From Chara braunii (Eukaryota > Streptophyta > Charophyceae > Charales > Characeae), in contig BFEA01000032.1 in the NCBI GenBank assembly GCA_003427395.1, forward strand, positions 2,267,570-2,331,569: DNA of 64,000 nucleotides. The letters are read 5' to 3'. This document shows, piece after piece, positions 11,264-22,679 of the stretch. The position numbers and the translations under genes were made by a program. Each line of letters opens with the position of its first letter. Positions within the stretch are counted from its first letter, which is position 1. The notes below the pieces were generated by a model. It was not told where the DNA came from and searched no databases. It saw only the letters and a program-made list of their open reading frames with translations.

Positions 11264-11520
11264 ATCCTTCCTCCTCCTCTGTCTCTCTCATGTCTCTCCT
11301 CCCCCTCCTCCTTTTCCTTCATTTCTTCCTCGTTCTCCTCCTCCTTTCCGTCCACTTCCTTCTGCTCCTCCTCCTCCTCCTCCTTCTTCTCCTCTTCTTC
11401 CTCCTGCTCTCCTCCACCTCCTCCTCCTCCTCGCCCGTCGCAGCCGTCCTCCTCCTCCTCCTCTTCTTCTTCGTTGCCATCGTCCTCCTCTTCCTCTTCC
11501 TCCTCCTCCTCGTCTATCAT
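11264..11520. repeat. (TCC/CTC)n polypyrimidine tract
   Basis: About 250 bases almost wholly C and T on the plus strand with frequent CCT triplets. Frames in it give Ser/Leu/Pro runs or, on the other strand, Glu/Gly runs. Confidence 0.9.
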
Positions 11521-11536
11521 CGCGACGTCCCGATTG

Positions 11537-11541
11537 TGTGT

Positions 11542-11593
<52 letters not shown>

Positions 11594-11899
11594 AAATAGA
11601 GTTCGTGTGTGTGTGTGTTTTGTGATGTTTGTTGTACACAATTCCACAAAGAAAAGCATAAGTAGGTGAAAGTCCGAAGAAACAGCCAGACACAGTCACG
11701 CTTTTTTTTGTGGAGTTGTGAAGAGCGAACAAGACTGCATACAAGAGCACACGCAAACACAAACAGGCAAGCCAACTCTATGTGTTTGTGTATGTGTATG
11801 TGCATGTGAGGGCATGTGTGTGTACGTGCTTGTGTGTGTGTGTGTGTGTGTGTGTATCTGTGTGTTTGTGTGTCTGTGTCTGTGTGTCTGCGTGTTGCA

Positions 11900-11933
<34 letters not shown>

Positions 11934-12002
11934 TGTGTGTATGTGCACTCGTGTGTGGATACGAGATAGTGTGTGTGTGTGTGTGGATAGTGTGTGTGTA
12001 GA
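11537..12002. repeat. (TG)n microsatellite blocks
   Basis: Three TG-rich blocks (11,537-11,622; 11,780-11,945; 11,968-12,002) separated by a non-repetitive piece that includes an A/T-rich 11,640-11,770. Alternating purine-pyrimidine DNA. Confidence 0.9.
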
Positions 12003-12974
12003 CACATGCCGGGGCTGCAGCAGCGGATCTTCCACAACGCCTTCCACCTCCTTCCCCACCCCCAACACCTTTTTTAATTTTTTTTTTAATTTTTTTTTGC
12101 TCAGAAAGACCTAAAAATTGTTTTGGGGGGTCCCTTGGTGGTGCACATCCCCTTTCCCCCCGCTTTTTTTTTTTTTTTTGCTTTCCAGATTTGGAAAAAA
12201 TGAGTTGTTTGGGATCTTGGACAACTCCACACAGGCTGTCCGGCCAGGGCAACGGGTCATCGGACAACTGGTAGCTTAGGTCGAACGTGACCCTCGAGAC
12301 AAATAAGGGCCACGTGATTATGGGTACTACATAGTACACCATCATCTACATAGTACGCCATCATCTACATAGTACGCCATCATTGCAACTGCTTGCGTGC
12401 TCAAAAATGGATAGTCGATATGAGTAAGCCTGTGTCCGCGTGATATTTATTTATAAGTCTAGCGCGCGACGCCTAACCGATTTTCGTATCAAAGTGTTAT
12501 GGGTTGGATATTAAAGGGACTAGGAGTGTTTTGTTTTGTGTGAGTGATCCGACTTTTGCTTTGGTGTGGTGTAACGTGTGGTAAGAAGGATGCGTCCTAG
12601 TCGACCGACAACAAGTCGCGCTTGGGACTTCAGCCCCCCAGTGCGTCGATTCACGTATGGGTTCGATAGAGGCATGAGACCGCGCATACCCCCTATGCTA
12701 CAGCGTACGAGAAACGCCATCGGTTGGGCCACCTATGCAATTGCAACTGATTAGCTTTCGCACGTGGTTCAGTAGCTCGGCGGGGATACACCCACCTAAG
12801 GGATGGTGACAACTTGTACCTCGTGTGACCCTATCCTATCATAGGGTTTCATGAAAGGTATGGTTGACGCTCTCGGTCGGAGCGGCGACATAAGCTCCAT
12901 TATACCGCAATAAAAGGATAAAGTCCTGCCACCAATCCTGTGTGATGTGGCCGGGAGGGTCCCCTGTAGGACCG

Positions 12975-15060
12975 ATGCGCTCGACGACGTTTGCACCCCT
13001 GGAGGAGCAAGTCAATGCGCTCGCCCTTGAAGTCCACAACATCAAGGGTTCTCCTCATTGCTCTCTCCACCGCTCTCACACTCCATCGCCTACCGGCTCA
13101 CAATCCGGCTCCCCACAACTCCAAACACGGAGACGTGGTGGTTCGTCCTCCTCCGCGGGTCAGACCCAACACTCCCCCTCCGCAGTGGTGAGTGTCGCTG
13201 CCGCTTAGACCATACCATTTGTTGCGGCACACCTGTTGGCCCCTGCCGCCCCTGGCGTTTCGACCACTACCGTAGATGCGGCTGCCCTGATACTGGTACC
13301 TGATCATGCAGTTTCATCTACTCATCCCGGTATGGCTTACCAGTTTCTTGCTTCGGTCCCGACACTACGGCCCGAAGCCCTCCCTCCTCCCCTCATCTCC
13401 TCCCTCCTGCCTCAGGATTCCGTACAATTCGTTACTCCTCCTCCCTCTAGGATACCCTCTCCACCTCCTCCACCTCCGACCCGTCACACCCAGCGAGTGG
13501 CTACCTTGCCGGCCACCGTCACGCAGCTCCAGGCGGAGATTCTCACCCTAAGACAACCTCACCCTTTTCAGGCTTCTCACACTTCGTATTCATTTACCGC
13601 CCCTCCCACCTCTGTCTTGCAGGCTTGTTTCCCTCAACCTGCTCCTCCCCCTCTACCCTCCTACTTCACCACTCCGTCACAGCTGGCTGCGACCGTGGCC
13701 TCCACCTCTGCTGGACCTTCCATCACCACCGCCGGCCCACAACCTGCCATCACTTACACCCCTGCACCGGCCCCGACATTTACCGCCACAGTGCAGACCC
13801 ATAAGCCTCGATCCCCTCGCCGCCAGCACAATGGTCCCCCCTTGTGCGTGTGTCAGATATACCCGATTACGATGGCACACTTAATGTATCGCATTGGTTG
13901 CAGGCTGCTACACGTACACTAACACTAACAAACATTAATGAGGAGTTGTGGTGCTCTATGCTCGCAACTAAATTGCGAGGCAGAGCATTCTCCGCATGGG
14001 AGAACTACTATACCCATAGTACTCGCTCGGGTGAGGCTCTTACTTTCACGGACTTCACCGTGTTCCTTCGTGACCGCTATGGCACTTTACACGACGCGAT
14101 CGACGCCTTAGATCGAGTCACCCAGATGCAACAGTGTGGGTCCTTCGCACCAGCAGATCTCGAGCGTCACATCCGGGTGTTTCAAGACGCCCACCTCATT
14201 TGCAATGAGGCACTCCTACTTTAGGTCCCTCTGACCAACAGGTTTGTTGCCAGTTTTCCATCTGACTACCGCATTGAGCTCTGACGACAAACGTTCGCCT
14301 CCACAGAGCAGGCCTACGAGGCTGCTCAACAGGACCAGAAGATGCAGAGTCGTGGCTCCGACGCCCCATCTTCTTCGCGACAAGCCACCGCAACCCATTC
14401 ACGCAACACTACTCGCGGTCGATCCTCTTTTGTCGGCCGTTTTCGTCGACCAGCTCGGCCTGAAGCGCCATTCTCTTGGCGCTACCGTTCTCTCGAGTAC
14501 GGCGAGGACGCCTTAGGCAAGCTTGACCCTTCGGGACGTCACTTAGTAGCACTTGGATGACGACACTGTCCCGGTGGCCGACCGGTTGCAGATGGGGATC
14601 CCCGCCATAATTCTCTCGAGTATGGCGAGGACGCCTTAGGCGAGTTTGACCCTACCTTTGGGGACTCCCTCGAGGACCTCAAGCTTCGGGACGTCATCCA
14701 GTACCACTTGGATGACGACGCTGTCTTGGTGGTCGACCGCTTGCAGATGGGGATGTCTGCTATGGGTCGTGCACGTAGTCAGGTTGCATAGGCAGACGCC
14801 CTCACGTTCGTTGTCCCTCAGATAGACCTTCCGCAGGGTTTCGTCCCTCCTCGCGGATCTTTATCCCCTAAGGAGCGCGCTACCCTAGAGGTCCATCGCG
14901 GTTGCCTTCGTTACCGCAAGGATGGACACACCTCCTCACAGTGTTCATACCATGCTGCCCTCGATCGACACTATGTCGATATTTCTCGTAAGCGCTGATC
15001 TCAATCCCCCCCCCGCCACGCCCGGCCAGTCCCATCTAGCTAGCCACGGTGAAGTGTACC
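12975..15060 (+). pseudogene. gypsy-2 gag with degraded zinc knuckle
   Basis: Reading frames in order: a short coiled-coil-like start FAPLEEQVNALALEVHNIKG at about 12,982-13,041, a long Pro/Ser/Thr-rich region (13,080-13,860, with a stop near 13,207), then a capsid-like frame 13,844-14,222 (IPDYDGTLNVSHWLQA, RGRAFSAWENYY, FRDRYG-type block FLRDRYGTLHDA). Further shifted pieces follow. A nucleocapsid-like motif at about 14,900-14,945 reads CLRYRKDGHTSSQC: spacing is that of CCHC (CX2CX4HX4C) but the second Cys is Tyr. The segment 14,492-14,760 contains a tandem duplication (TCGAGTAYGGCGAGGACGCC). Multiple stops; non-functional. Confidence 0.82.
14492..14760. repeat. Tandem duplication inside gypsy-2 gag
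   Basis: Copies start near 14,492 and 14,611 with TCTCGAGTA(C/T)GGCGAGG, and both run through TTGGATGACGAC to TTGCAGATGGGGAT. The second copy is about 30 bases longer. Confidence 0.75.
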
Positions 15061-15349
15061 GTTGAGGCCTTGCAAGTAGCCGGCTTCCCAACCACCGAGT
15101 CGTGGTTTGCCCCTTTGGCTACCACACCAGAGGATCCTCGGGACATAACAGACGTAGTCCCGTCTACCCCGCCGTCTATCGAGATACTGTTTGTCCCACA
15201 ATAGACCACCGCATCTAGTCCTTCCCCTCCGAGACTTCCGACGCGTCTCGCCATTCGCCCAACTCGTTGTAGCGCCCAACTCGCGACTCGTGATGACGTT
15301 GTGAAATCTTTTCTGGATTTGAGCATTCTTGAGGCTTGTCAGGAGTGAC

Positions 15350-16345
15350 TCATGAGACACGTAAACATCCTGCGTCGTCTTCTCACTTTGCTCTCTGACC
15401 CTGATCGAACCCTCCCTATCATTCCTATCTGCTTGGGGATGTCTATGAGGGTGTATTGCACTTTATGGGACTCCGACTCGCAGGAAAACTTTGTTCAACC
15501 TCGCGTGGTTCAGGAAGTTCATCTAGCTACCTCCGGGTCTCACTCTCCTATCCTAGTTACCCTCGGAGATAACAAGACGCAGTGCTTCTTCGATCAGACG
15601 GTCCTCGACCTCCACTTTTCCCTCACCCTCCAGCCACCAGATAGTACCCAGAACAACAATTTCATAAAAACAGACATTTTTTTTCTTTTTTGAACGAAAT
15701 TGAAATCGACTAATTTGGCAAGAATCTGCCTGAGCTAGGTTGAAAATTTGTCAAAAATAAGGGTCCGCCGGACGTCCCGGACTTCAACAAGGTCTAGATA
15801 CATCCGGAGTCTGGCGTTTTTAAAACGCTGGAACCCCTAGACTCTAGCTAGGTCCAAATACATCGTGGGGGTTCGACATTTTAAGAATGTCGGACCCTCG
15901 ATTTCATCAAATTTGGTCCTGGCTCAGACAAATTTTTGCCATATTATTCGGTTTCAATTTCGTTTAAAAAATAAAAAATCTCGTTTTGACGAAATTGTTG
16001 TTCCAGGTGCCTCGACGCTACCATTCCTCCGTATACCTCGACGTGCTGGAGACTGGGTACGACCCTGGTCTCGCCAGTTCTGTGTCACAGAGGCTGAATG
16101 GGTCACCGAGACAATCGCTCTCAAAACGAAGTGTGGTAAAACCCATCGAGTCCCCTTCATTGGAACCACGGGCAACACCCCTCCCGACCTACCTCATCAG
16201 GACCCTCGTCTCTTTGGGTCCCACCTAGACATTGCCTTCACTTCTCCTCGTCAGTTCGCTCACTTCATACGTGAGAAGGACGTCATGTTCTACTCAGTGA
16301 ACATTATGGATCTTCTTCTCTATGATCCACTGTTAAGAAGTTGAA
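15350..16345 (+). pseudogene. gypsy-2 aspartic protease, interrupted
   Basis: Plus frame to 15,651 includes LWDSDSQENFVQPRVV, the active-site block. Retroviral-type proteases have D(S/T)G, so the Gly has become Asp. It continues VLDLHFSLTL, is interrupted by the element at 15,652-16,002, and resumes at 16,003 with RRYHSSVYLDVLETGYD and then, shifted, HRVPFIGTT and RQFAHFIREKDVMFYSVNIM. The order matches the gypsy-1 remnant. Confidence 0.82.
15652..16002. mobile_element. 351-bp MITE-like element with long terminal inverted repeats
   Basis: Terminal inverted repeats of about 85 bp: left AACAACAATTTCATAAAAAC, right (reverse complement) AACAACAATTTCGTCAAAAC. Both go on with a T-rich stretch, AACGAAATTGAAA, a GGCAA block and a CTGAGC block. 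CCAG is present on both sides (15,648-15,651 and 16,003-16,006), consistent with a 4-bp target duplication. Smaller internal palindromes lie at about 15,810-15,835 and 15,875-15,900. No coding capacity, so non-autonomous; superfamily not assigned. Confidence 0.88.
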
Positions 16346-16349
16346 CTAA

Positions 16350-16620
16350 TCTATTTAGAGCCTGATCCCCCTGATCCTTCATCTTCGCGGCTCCCATCTC
16401 TACATCCACCCCTTAGCCTGCGGATAACCCCTCGATATCCCAGGTCCGTACGTTGTTTACTGTTGAGTCCACACACATCTCTCATGCCGACGCAAACGTT
16501 GAGGAACTCACGTGGTTCACGACCGACATAGAGTCTGTCGTTCACAATCTGATTCGAGAGTACCGTGATGTTTCCCCCTCGTATGTCTCATACAACGGAA
16601 TCCCTCCGATGAGCGGTGTT
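16350..16620 (+). pseudogene. gypsy-2 linker between protease and RT
   Basis: Degraded Pro/Ser-rich coding remnant (PDPPDPSSSRLPSLHPPL region) corresponding to the part of gypsy-1 read from 8,900 downwards. Several stops. Confidence 0.5.
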
Positions 16621-17382
16621 TAGCATTCCATCTAGCCCGAGCCTAACTATCGTGTCCACCATCAGACACCCTACCGACTCTCAATTCCATAGGCGACGAA
16701 ACTCAAGCGTCGGCTTGAGGAAATCCTTCGATTGGGTTCCATAAAACCCAGTAACTCCCCTTGGGATGCACCCGTCCTCTTTGCTCGCAAAGTGGATGAA
16801 ACTCTTCGCCGTTGCATTGACTACCACAGCCTTAATCGTTACACGGTTAAGAACAACTATCCCATGCCTCGCGCTGATGAGTTATTTGACCGTATGACAG
16901 ACAACCGCTTCTTCACAAAGATCGATCTTCGTAGCATTTACCACCAAATCCGAATTGTCGTAGAGGACCAGCTGAAGATCGGCCTTTGGTCGTGCTTCAG
17001 CCAGTACGAGTTCACGGTGATGACATCTGACCTCACCAACGCACCCGCCAACTTCCAGTCGACCATGAACAATATCTTCACGGATATCTTCGAAGAATAT
17101 GTTCTGGTATACGTGGATGACATCTTGGTCTACAGTCGTACCTTAGAAGACCATCTCAGACACCTCTGCGATGTCCTACAACGCTTACGCAAGCATAACT
17201 TCTATGCCAAGCTAAGTAAGTGTCACTTTGTCCAACGCAAAGTGCACTCCCTAAGACACCATGTGTATGACCAGGGTCTCCACATGGACGATGTGAAAAT
17301 CACTGCTATTGTGGAATGACCCATTCCCACATCCATCAAGCAGCTTCACAGTTTTCTAGACCTCACTAGTTACTATAGTAAT
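16621..17382 (+). pseudogene. gypsy-2 reverse transcriptase
   Basis: The frame at 16,732-17,319 is open for 195 codons. Blocks in order: SPWDAPVLFARKVDETLRRC, RYTVKNNYPMPRADELFDRM, FFTKIDLRSIYHQIRI (motif A with its Asp), MTSDLTNAPANFQSTM and the catalytic YVDDILVYS at about 17,107-17,133, then KLSKCHFVQRKVH. Both YxDD aspartates are present, but FGL is changed to SDL and the frame ends at a stop at 17,317. SFLDLTSYYSN precedes the insertion point at 17,382. Confidence 0.93.
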
Positions 17383-19139
17383 CTACTTTGTATAACGTAC
17401 ACGTACAAGACCTTTCGATACGAAACATTGTCGAGCGCAAGCTCCCCGCGGAGGGGGACCTTCTCAACCGCGTCACGTAGGATTGCCAGATTCGCGAATA
17501 GCGTCACAAAAGGGGGAAGCGACAAGCTACTCTGGCCGAGTGCGCCAACTATACCTCCATCGAGTCTCTACGACAAGATAGGGTCTCGTGAGGTAAAACT
17601 TACCTTCACCCATGAGAGTTATCATCATCCCTTCGGTGGGCGTATCCCCGTCGAGCTACTGAACCACACGCGAAAACTTTTACGTGCAATCGTGGAGGTG
17701 ACCCAACCGAGGGCGTTTCTCGTACGCTGTAGCAGATGGGGTACGTGCAGTCCACTCCTAGCTCGATCCCGTACACGAACCATCACGCTGGGGCGCTGAT
17801 CTCCCATGCACGTTTTAGCGTCGGTCGACTAGGACATCCAAACTCAACCACGCGATATGTAAGAAAAATAATGAAGCTAACTTAATCAATCAAATAATGT
17901 TCAGAAGAAGCTATAATGTCTGAGCGAGACCTTCGCGAAGTTGCAAAAAAACGAATGCAACGTGATAAGAGGACCATAATGTTCAGCCATGCGTACTTAC
18001 ATGATCAACTATCATGGCCACGCTTCATGCATTACCCACAACCGTGCAGCCTCTCATGGATTTTAGAGTTGCATACGATACGCAAGTGTCGAAACCGAAA
18101 TATCGTGCAAAGACTTTCCTTCACGGTATTGAACGGGTCAAGGATAAGCCGTTCAACCCTTACGACACCCTTGTCTTTTAGGTAGCAGGTGATGGTAGGC
18201 TAGAGACATAGATCCGACTCATGGGGAAACCCTTTTGTGTTGGACCAGAGTCTGGAATGTCCTGGACAAGGACCTCGAATTCTAGGCTCAGGACCAATGT
18301 CCGACCAATAATCTAAAAAGCAAAACCCCTTTAGGGGGTTGTTTAAGGTTAGCGAGCAACCTGCCGTACCCGAACGAAATCCTAGTCCGATTTGAAAGTC
18401 AAGCGCTGAACCTAGCTCTCGACTACTCCTGCCTTTTTGCTAGATGCGAGCGACAGGAGAGAGCATAAATGGGGAAAAAAAAAGAGTTTTAGAGGAATTA
18501 AGAGAGAGTCATTCTCACAACCACAGTTGGATCTTATCACCTACAGTCCACATTCAATCATCATGTCATCTTTAATCTAGGAGCGAATCCTCGCCCCTAT
18601 ACATACTTGCACGCACATCAAACCCAACGAAAATCCGCATGCAAAAGCCACAAACGTGGTCAACCCCTTTGTTCACAGGTGCATAAGTCACACGCCCCTT
18701 TCCGACCCCTACTCAACAAAGACATACCTGCCTATCCGAATTCACACCACTTTTGCATGTCCATTCAAGAGAGGTTCCTTTCCGACCTCCACTCAACAAA
18801 GGCATACCTGCCTGTGCGAATTCACACTGCTTTTGCATATTCATTCAAGAGAGGTTCAAAAGATGAGATCTCTTTCACACGGATAATATATTTCGCCTAC
18901 AGGGTCACATACATCTGGGCGTGGGTATCATGATGGGTAGGAGTTGAGTCACAAACCGACCTGCGATCAATTCGATACCAGAAGTTGATGAAACTCAAAA
19001 TCTCTTAGACAACTCGCAGGTAACGGTGACCTGCGTCATAAAATAAAGACAGACATCACTTGTCGTGTTGACGGTGATTAACTTTGTATCACACTCTAAG
19101 CTACTTAACAGTGACGTCTGATAACGATATGAAAATCAC

Positions 19140-19480
19140 TTGGAATTTCGGCAGCATTTCCTTTAGGGAAATGTGCTTGAAGAATATTTATTATATGAAA
19201 TTTAAAAAGAAAACTTATGACTATAAAACTATTTAAAAATAAACTAACTCTTTGGTTTCAGTTGAAATTTCGACAGCGCTTCCTTTAGAAAGGAAGACGT
19301 TCAAAATTTCTACTGACTACAAAGACTAAACTAAACTTAACCTAGTTGACCTCTTAGAATCTTGACTAACTTCGAGTCTTTATCAGAATTTGACAGCATC
19401 TCCCCTAAAGAAAAGAGACTCCTAAAATTTCTACTAACTTAGAGCCTAACCAAGGTCTTATGAAAGTAACCATGCATGAA
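19140..19480. repeat. Degenerate tandem array in R1, about 120-bp unit
   Basis: Three copies of TTTCGACAGC(A/G)NTTCC followed by AAAATTTCTACTNAC, with AT-rich filler. The counterpart in R3 is at 38,995-39,440. Confidence 0.7.
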
Positions 19481-19839
19481 GAAATAATGCGAAACCAAAA
19501 GCAGATATCAACATGCCTATTGCTCAAGTACAAGGCGAATACTAACAGACTATCCTATTATGCGGAATAGAAAAAGTTGAACAAACGACGAGGCATTGCC
19601 AACAAACATGTCACACGAACAACTCATTCATCAATTTCAAAACAACGGTTCGTTCGTCCAAAATTTTTATCTTTTGTTTGTTTTGAGTCACAAAGACATG
19701 AATTAAGTATCTTATTTAGATAATTTTTTAACTTTACAAGTTGTTCTTAGTCAACCCCCATGCAATCTCTAACACATTAGCTTGGACTATTCTCACAAGG
19801 AGAAGAGTCAAAGTTTTGTCAACAAGCAAAACTGACTGA

Positions 19840-20515
19840 TTTAGCAAAGCGAGCGGATCAGTCGACATAACTTCACTTCCAATCTCATTTCAATGTCTTA
19901 GGCAAACAAGCAAAGCGACCAAATCAGTCATGAGGACCTCATCTCCAACCTTATTTCAATGTCTTAGGCAAACGAGCAAAGCGACCAAATCAGTTACGAG
20001 CAAAGCGACCGGATCAATCAGGAGGACCTCATCTCCACCCCCATTTCAATGTCTTAAGCAAACAAGAAAAACGACCGGATCAGTGAGGAAGACCTCATCT
20101 CCAGCCCCATTTCAATGTCTTAAGCAAATAAGCAAAGCGATCAGATCTGTTAGGAGGACCTCATCTCCATCCTCATTTCAATGTCTTAAGCAAACGAGCA
20201 AAGCAACCAGATCAGCCAGGAGGACATCATCTTCACCCTCATATCAATGTCTTAAGCAAACGAGCAAAGCGACTAGATCAGCCAGGAGGACATCATCTCC
20301 ACCCTCATATCAATGTCTTAAGCAAACGAGCAAAGCGACTAGATCAGTTAGGAAAACCTCAATTCCAGCCCCATTTCAATGTCTTATGTAAACGAGCAAA
20401 GCGATCGGATCAGTCAGGAGGACCTCATCTGCAACCCTATTTCAATGTCTTAGGCAAACGAGCAAAGGAACCGGATTAGTCAGGAGGACCTCATCTCCAA
20501 CCCCATTTCAAATCA
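19840..20515. repeat. 66-bp tandem array, ten units
   Basis: CAATGTCTTA recurs at 19,891, 19,957, 20,047, 20,113, 20,179, 20,245, 20,311, 20,377 and 20,443, with a degenerate last unit at 20,509. Spacing is 66 bp except one 90-bp step made by an extra GCAAAGCGACC block. Sixty-six is a multiple of three, so the plus strand stays open for 153 codons with a 22-residue repeat (SVRRTSSPPPFQCLKQTSKA plus two residues). The homologous R3 array (38,400-38,690) is not a 66-bp array and has no such frame, so the frame is probably a by-product. Confidence 0.93.
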
Positions 20516-21069
20516 TCACATGCAAAAATCGTGATTTTTACCACAGACAGATAACTTCAACATGCATTGTAGGTTCCCCTTCTGATTTAGTTGAAGTCTT
20601 GAAAAAGAAAACAAAACATGTACAAAAGTCAAAGTCAAATAGATCAAACTCCAAGTATGTATAGATAGGGGTTTATTGAGATTGTAATGGTATCGTGTCG
20701 GCCTACCTATCAGTTCCCTGCTTCCAGAGTCCCACCTGGGCTCCGGTAGGGCTCCCACAATCGGTGGGTCAACCCCCACAAAAGCCTTGATGCGGTCCTA
20801 CGGGTTGCAATCCCGCCTGCCGCTGTCTTCTCCAAACACAGACTAGATTGAGATTAAGACGGCTAGAAGAAAAAAAATCAGACGCCTGAGATACAAGAAG
20901 GGACCAACTCAACTAGCACGAGAGGGCCTAGGTGCCTTCAGATCCTGAGGGTCCCACAATGGCGGGCAAAAGCGCAGAGTGATAGCCTCCTATCTCACCT
21001 CCAAGTTGTTGTAGTACTCCTGTTGCAAAGCCTGACCAACCCTGTGGAGCCTCAATATCTATCCCCTGA

Positions 21070-21660
21070 TAGAACAACTGCTATACAGTCTAGAAGGGCT
21101 GCGCTCGAATAGAGTACCCCCCGTATTCTATTCGAGCACAGGCGTAAACGCAGCAATACGTAGCAACAAGGCTCAACAACAAGGTTCATCAATGTCCGCA
21201 TCTACACGGGGATAATGGCAGTCGTCTCGACAGCAGGAAACAAGCCTCCTCCCAGTGGCTGGCCTCAAGCTACTTCCATCAACTAGATGAGCAACGCACA
21301 GTCCAACAGGTAAGTCTTCACCCTGCCTCCGGTCGCAAGCTGCGCAAATGCATGTGTTGTCCTACCTCCTGATATACGTCATCACTTAACTGTGGAATGT
21401 GAATAGACCTTCAACTTAAAAAAAAGCAGTAAAGTGCATCAGCTTGGTAGAGGCGACCTCCACGATGAGCACCCGGATGAAGCTGATCAGCACGATAAGG
21501 GCACCTGGTGGGATCTCCAGGGGGATCTTATCGTCGAGCAGGGTCGAGGTTGTGAAGGTTCGCCACAACAGCAGCGTGCTTACACGCCGTCTTCCCTGAT
21601 GATCAACATGGGCACGGTGACAATGGTCCACGGTAATGACGATGGCAATCCGGTACTCTA
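21070..21660. other. Unassigned part of the 7.75-kb insertion
   Basis: No protein recognised. ATTCTATTCGAGC (about 21,125) is the reverse complement of a nearby GCTCGAATAGAGT (about 21,100), making a small palindrome. The plus frame 21,434-21,730 has no known domain. Confidence 0.4.
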
Positions 21661-21671
21661 CAAACGTGCAA

Positions 21672-22160
21672 ACATGATAGTGAATCTTCCGTTAAAACAT
21701 GGCAAGATGCACCTACATCTTGAAAAATGAATCTCCTGCTCGATGATGACAAGGTGCATAGCGCTCCCCCCCACTTCAGAGTGCTCAACAGATGGGAAGG
21801 TGATCACAAGTCAAAAGTATGCGATCGCCTAAAGCACCACCATGATGTAAATCCTATTTGGACTTCTCCTTCACACACCTCTCTCTGTTCCTTTTTCTTC
21901 ATTGTCACTCACCTCCCCTCTCTCCAATCTTCTTCCTTATTTTTACCCTCATCGCATTTTCAGTGCATCTTGCCGTCGTTGTTGTCTGGATTAGTTCACC
22001 CTTGCTAACGTTCTCTGTCTCGATGTCACCTCCTATATACCTACACCTCTTCTCTCTTTCCGTTCGTCGTTGTGTCCATTTCCACCCTCCTTCTTCCACT
22101 TCGATCTCCTTCCTCCTTACTTCTTTCCTCTCAACGCGCCCGACCAATTCCAGGGACCAG
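21672..22160 (+). repeat. Dispersed-core copy followed by polypyrimidine tract
   Basis: The core GTGAATCTTCCGTTAAAACA followed by TGGCAAGATGCA (21,680-21,711) encodes IVNLPLKHGKMH in one frame. About 150 bp downstream a strongly C/T-rich stretch runs to 22,150. The same arrangement is seen at the minus-strand copy near 28,331. Confidence 0.6.
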
Positions 22161-22340
22161 GTTCATTCAATGTCTAACGTGCGCAGATAGTGATGCAGCC
22201 TGTCAAGCGAAGCAACTCGATTCCTGCAAAGGCGAGGGAGGACGACTGCGACCTTAGACACGGTGAAGTGTTCAACATGAAGTCGAACACCCTTGGCCAT
22301 AAAAAACTTGTGGATGTTTCACTCCGCTACTTATTAAATG

Positions 22341-22520
22341 TGCAAAATCAGAATGAACCTTCTCTTAGAATACTGGAAGATACATTCTCCAATCTGCGAT
22401 GACAATCCCGACAGGTGTGATCGGGATCCCAACGAACAGGTAAGTTCGCTTCTCTCTTCCTCTCTCGTTCCCCTCTCCTATTCGCTCCCCCCCTTCCTTC
22501 CTGCCACTTGATACTGTCAG
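22341..22520 (+). repeat. Second dispersed-core copy with pyrimidine-rich tail
   Basis: AAAATCAGAATGAACCTTC followed by TCTTAGAATACTGGAAGAT reads RMNLLLEYWKIH in the shared frame. C/T-rich sequence follows from 22,440 (TTCGCTTCTCTCTTCCTCTC). Confidence 0.55.
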
Positions 22521-22679
22521 CATGTCGCGTGCTCGTCAACGGCTCAGCAGGTAAGTGTGCTCTCCCGTCGTCCCAGACTTCGTGCCGCGGAACTCTCAAT
22601 TCTCATCCCGGCAGAACCGCTGTCCAAATCACAAAATAAAACCCCCAGTTTCAACTCCTCACTCGCTCGAATTCATTGA

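Larger units (their letters stand above)
10861..12272. mobile_element. Insertion with TACCAG termini, filled with microsatellites
   Basis: The left end reads TTACCAGCCCGGACGTCCGG and later CGGACAACTCC. The right end, reverse complemented, reads CTACCAGTTGTCCGATGACC and later GGAGTTGTCC. These share TACCAG and GGACAACTCC motifs in the same order as the relic at 1,239-1,290, suggesting a terminal-inverted-repeat element. It interrupts the R5 leader. Exact boundaries and a target duplication could not be fixed: AT-rich sequence at 10,763-10,860 is also extra. The long minus frame 11,179-12,345 is an artefact of the simple repeats. Confidence 0.45.
10640..12995 (+). repeat. R5: leader of the R repeat family, interrupted
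   Basis: Segments 10,640-10,762 and 12,283-12,995 match consecutive parts of the R2 copy (36,930-37,540): GCGATTGTCTAGC, then GTGATTATGGGTACTACATAG, CGGGGATACACCCACC, GGTATGGTTGACGC and the closing GGACCGATGCGCTCGACGAC. The gag of gypsy-2 starts directly after it, so the R leader appears to be the 5' region of that element. The piece between 10,763 and 12,282 is an insertion relative to R2. The first part of 12,320-12,385 repeats TACATAGTACGCCATCATC three times. Confidence 0.7.
17407..21070 (-). repeat. R1: copy of the large R repeat family
   Basis: Reverse complement of the order seen in R2 and R3. Read on the minus strand it has: CTTCTTGTATCTCAGGCGTC (about 20,905), GGAAGCAGGGAACTG (about 20,725), the 66-bp array (19,840-20,515), a second array (19,140-19,480), the ACCTGCGAG...ATCAACTTCTGGTATCG block (about 18,975-19,045), a paired GAGCG...CGCTC region near 18,400-18,460, AAAGGGTTTCCCC (about 18,222), GTACGAGAAACGCCCTCGG (about 17,727), GAAGGTAAGT (about 17,600) and the closing GCTCGACAATG (about 17,430). 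It lies in the opposite orientation to R2, R3, R4 and R5. Confidence 0.8.

Noticed and set aside
11179-12345. 388-codon minus frame and overlapping frames
   Set aside because: Products are His/Thr and Glu/Gly runs from TG and TCC repeats.
19930-20391. 153-codon repeat protein
   Set aside because: Open frame follows from a 66-bp unit without stops; homologous R copies have no frame, and no start context or other gene evidence exists.
19840-20515. Regular array that could suggest CRISPR
   Set aside because: The whole 66-bp unit repeats with small changes; there are no unique spacers between constant repeats, no cas genes, and the genome is eukaryotic.
17407-21070. R1 and R3 as the two LTRs of one element
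   Set aside because: They lie in opposite orientations, whereas the LTRs of one element are direct repeats.
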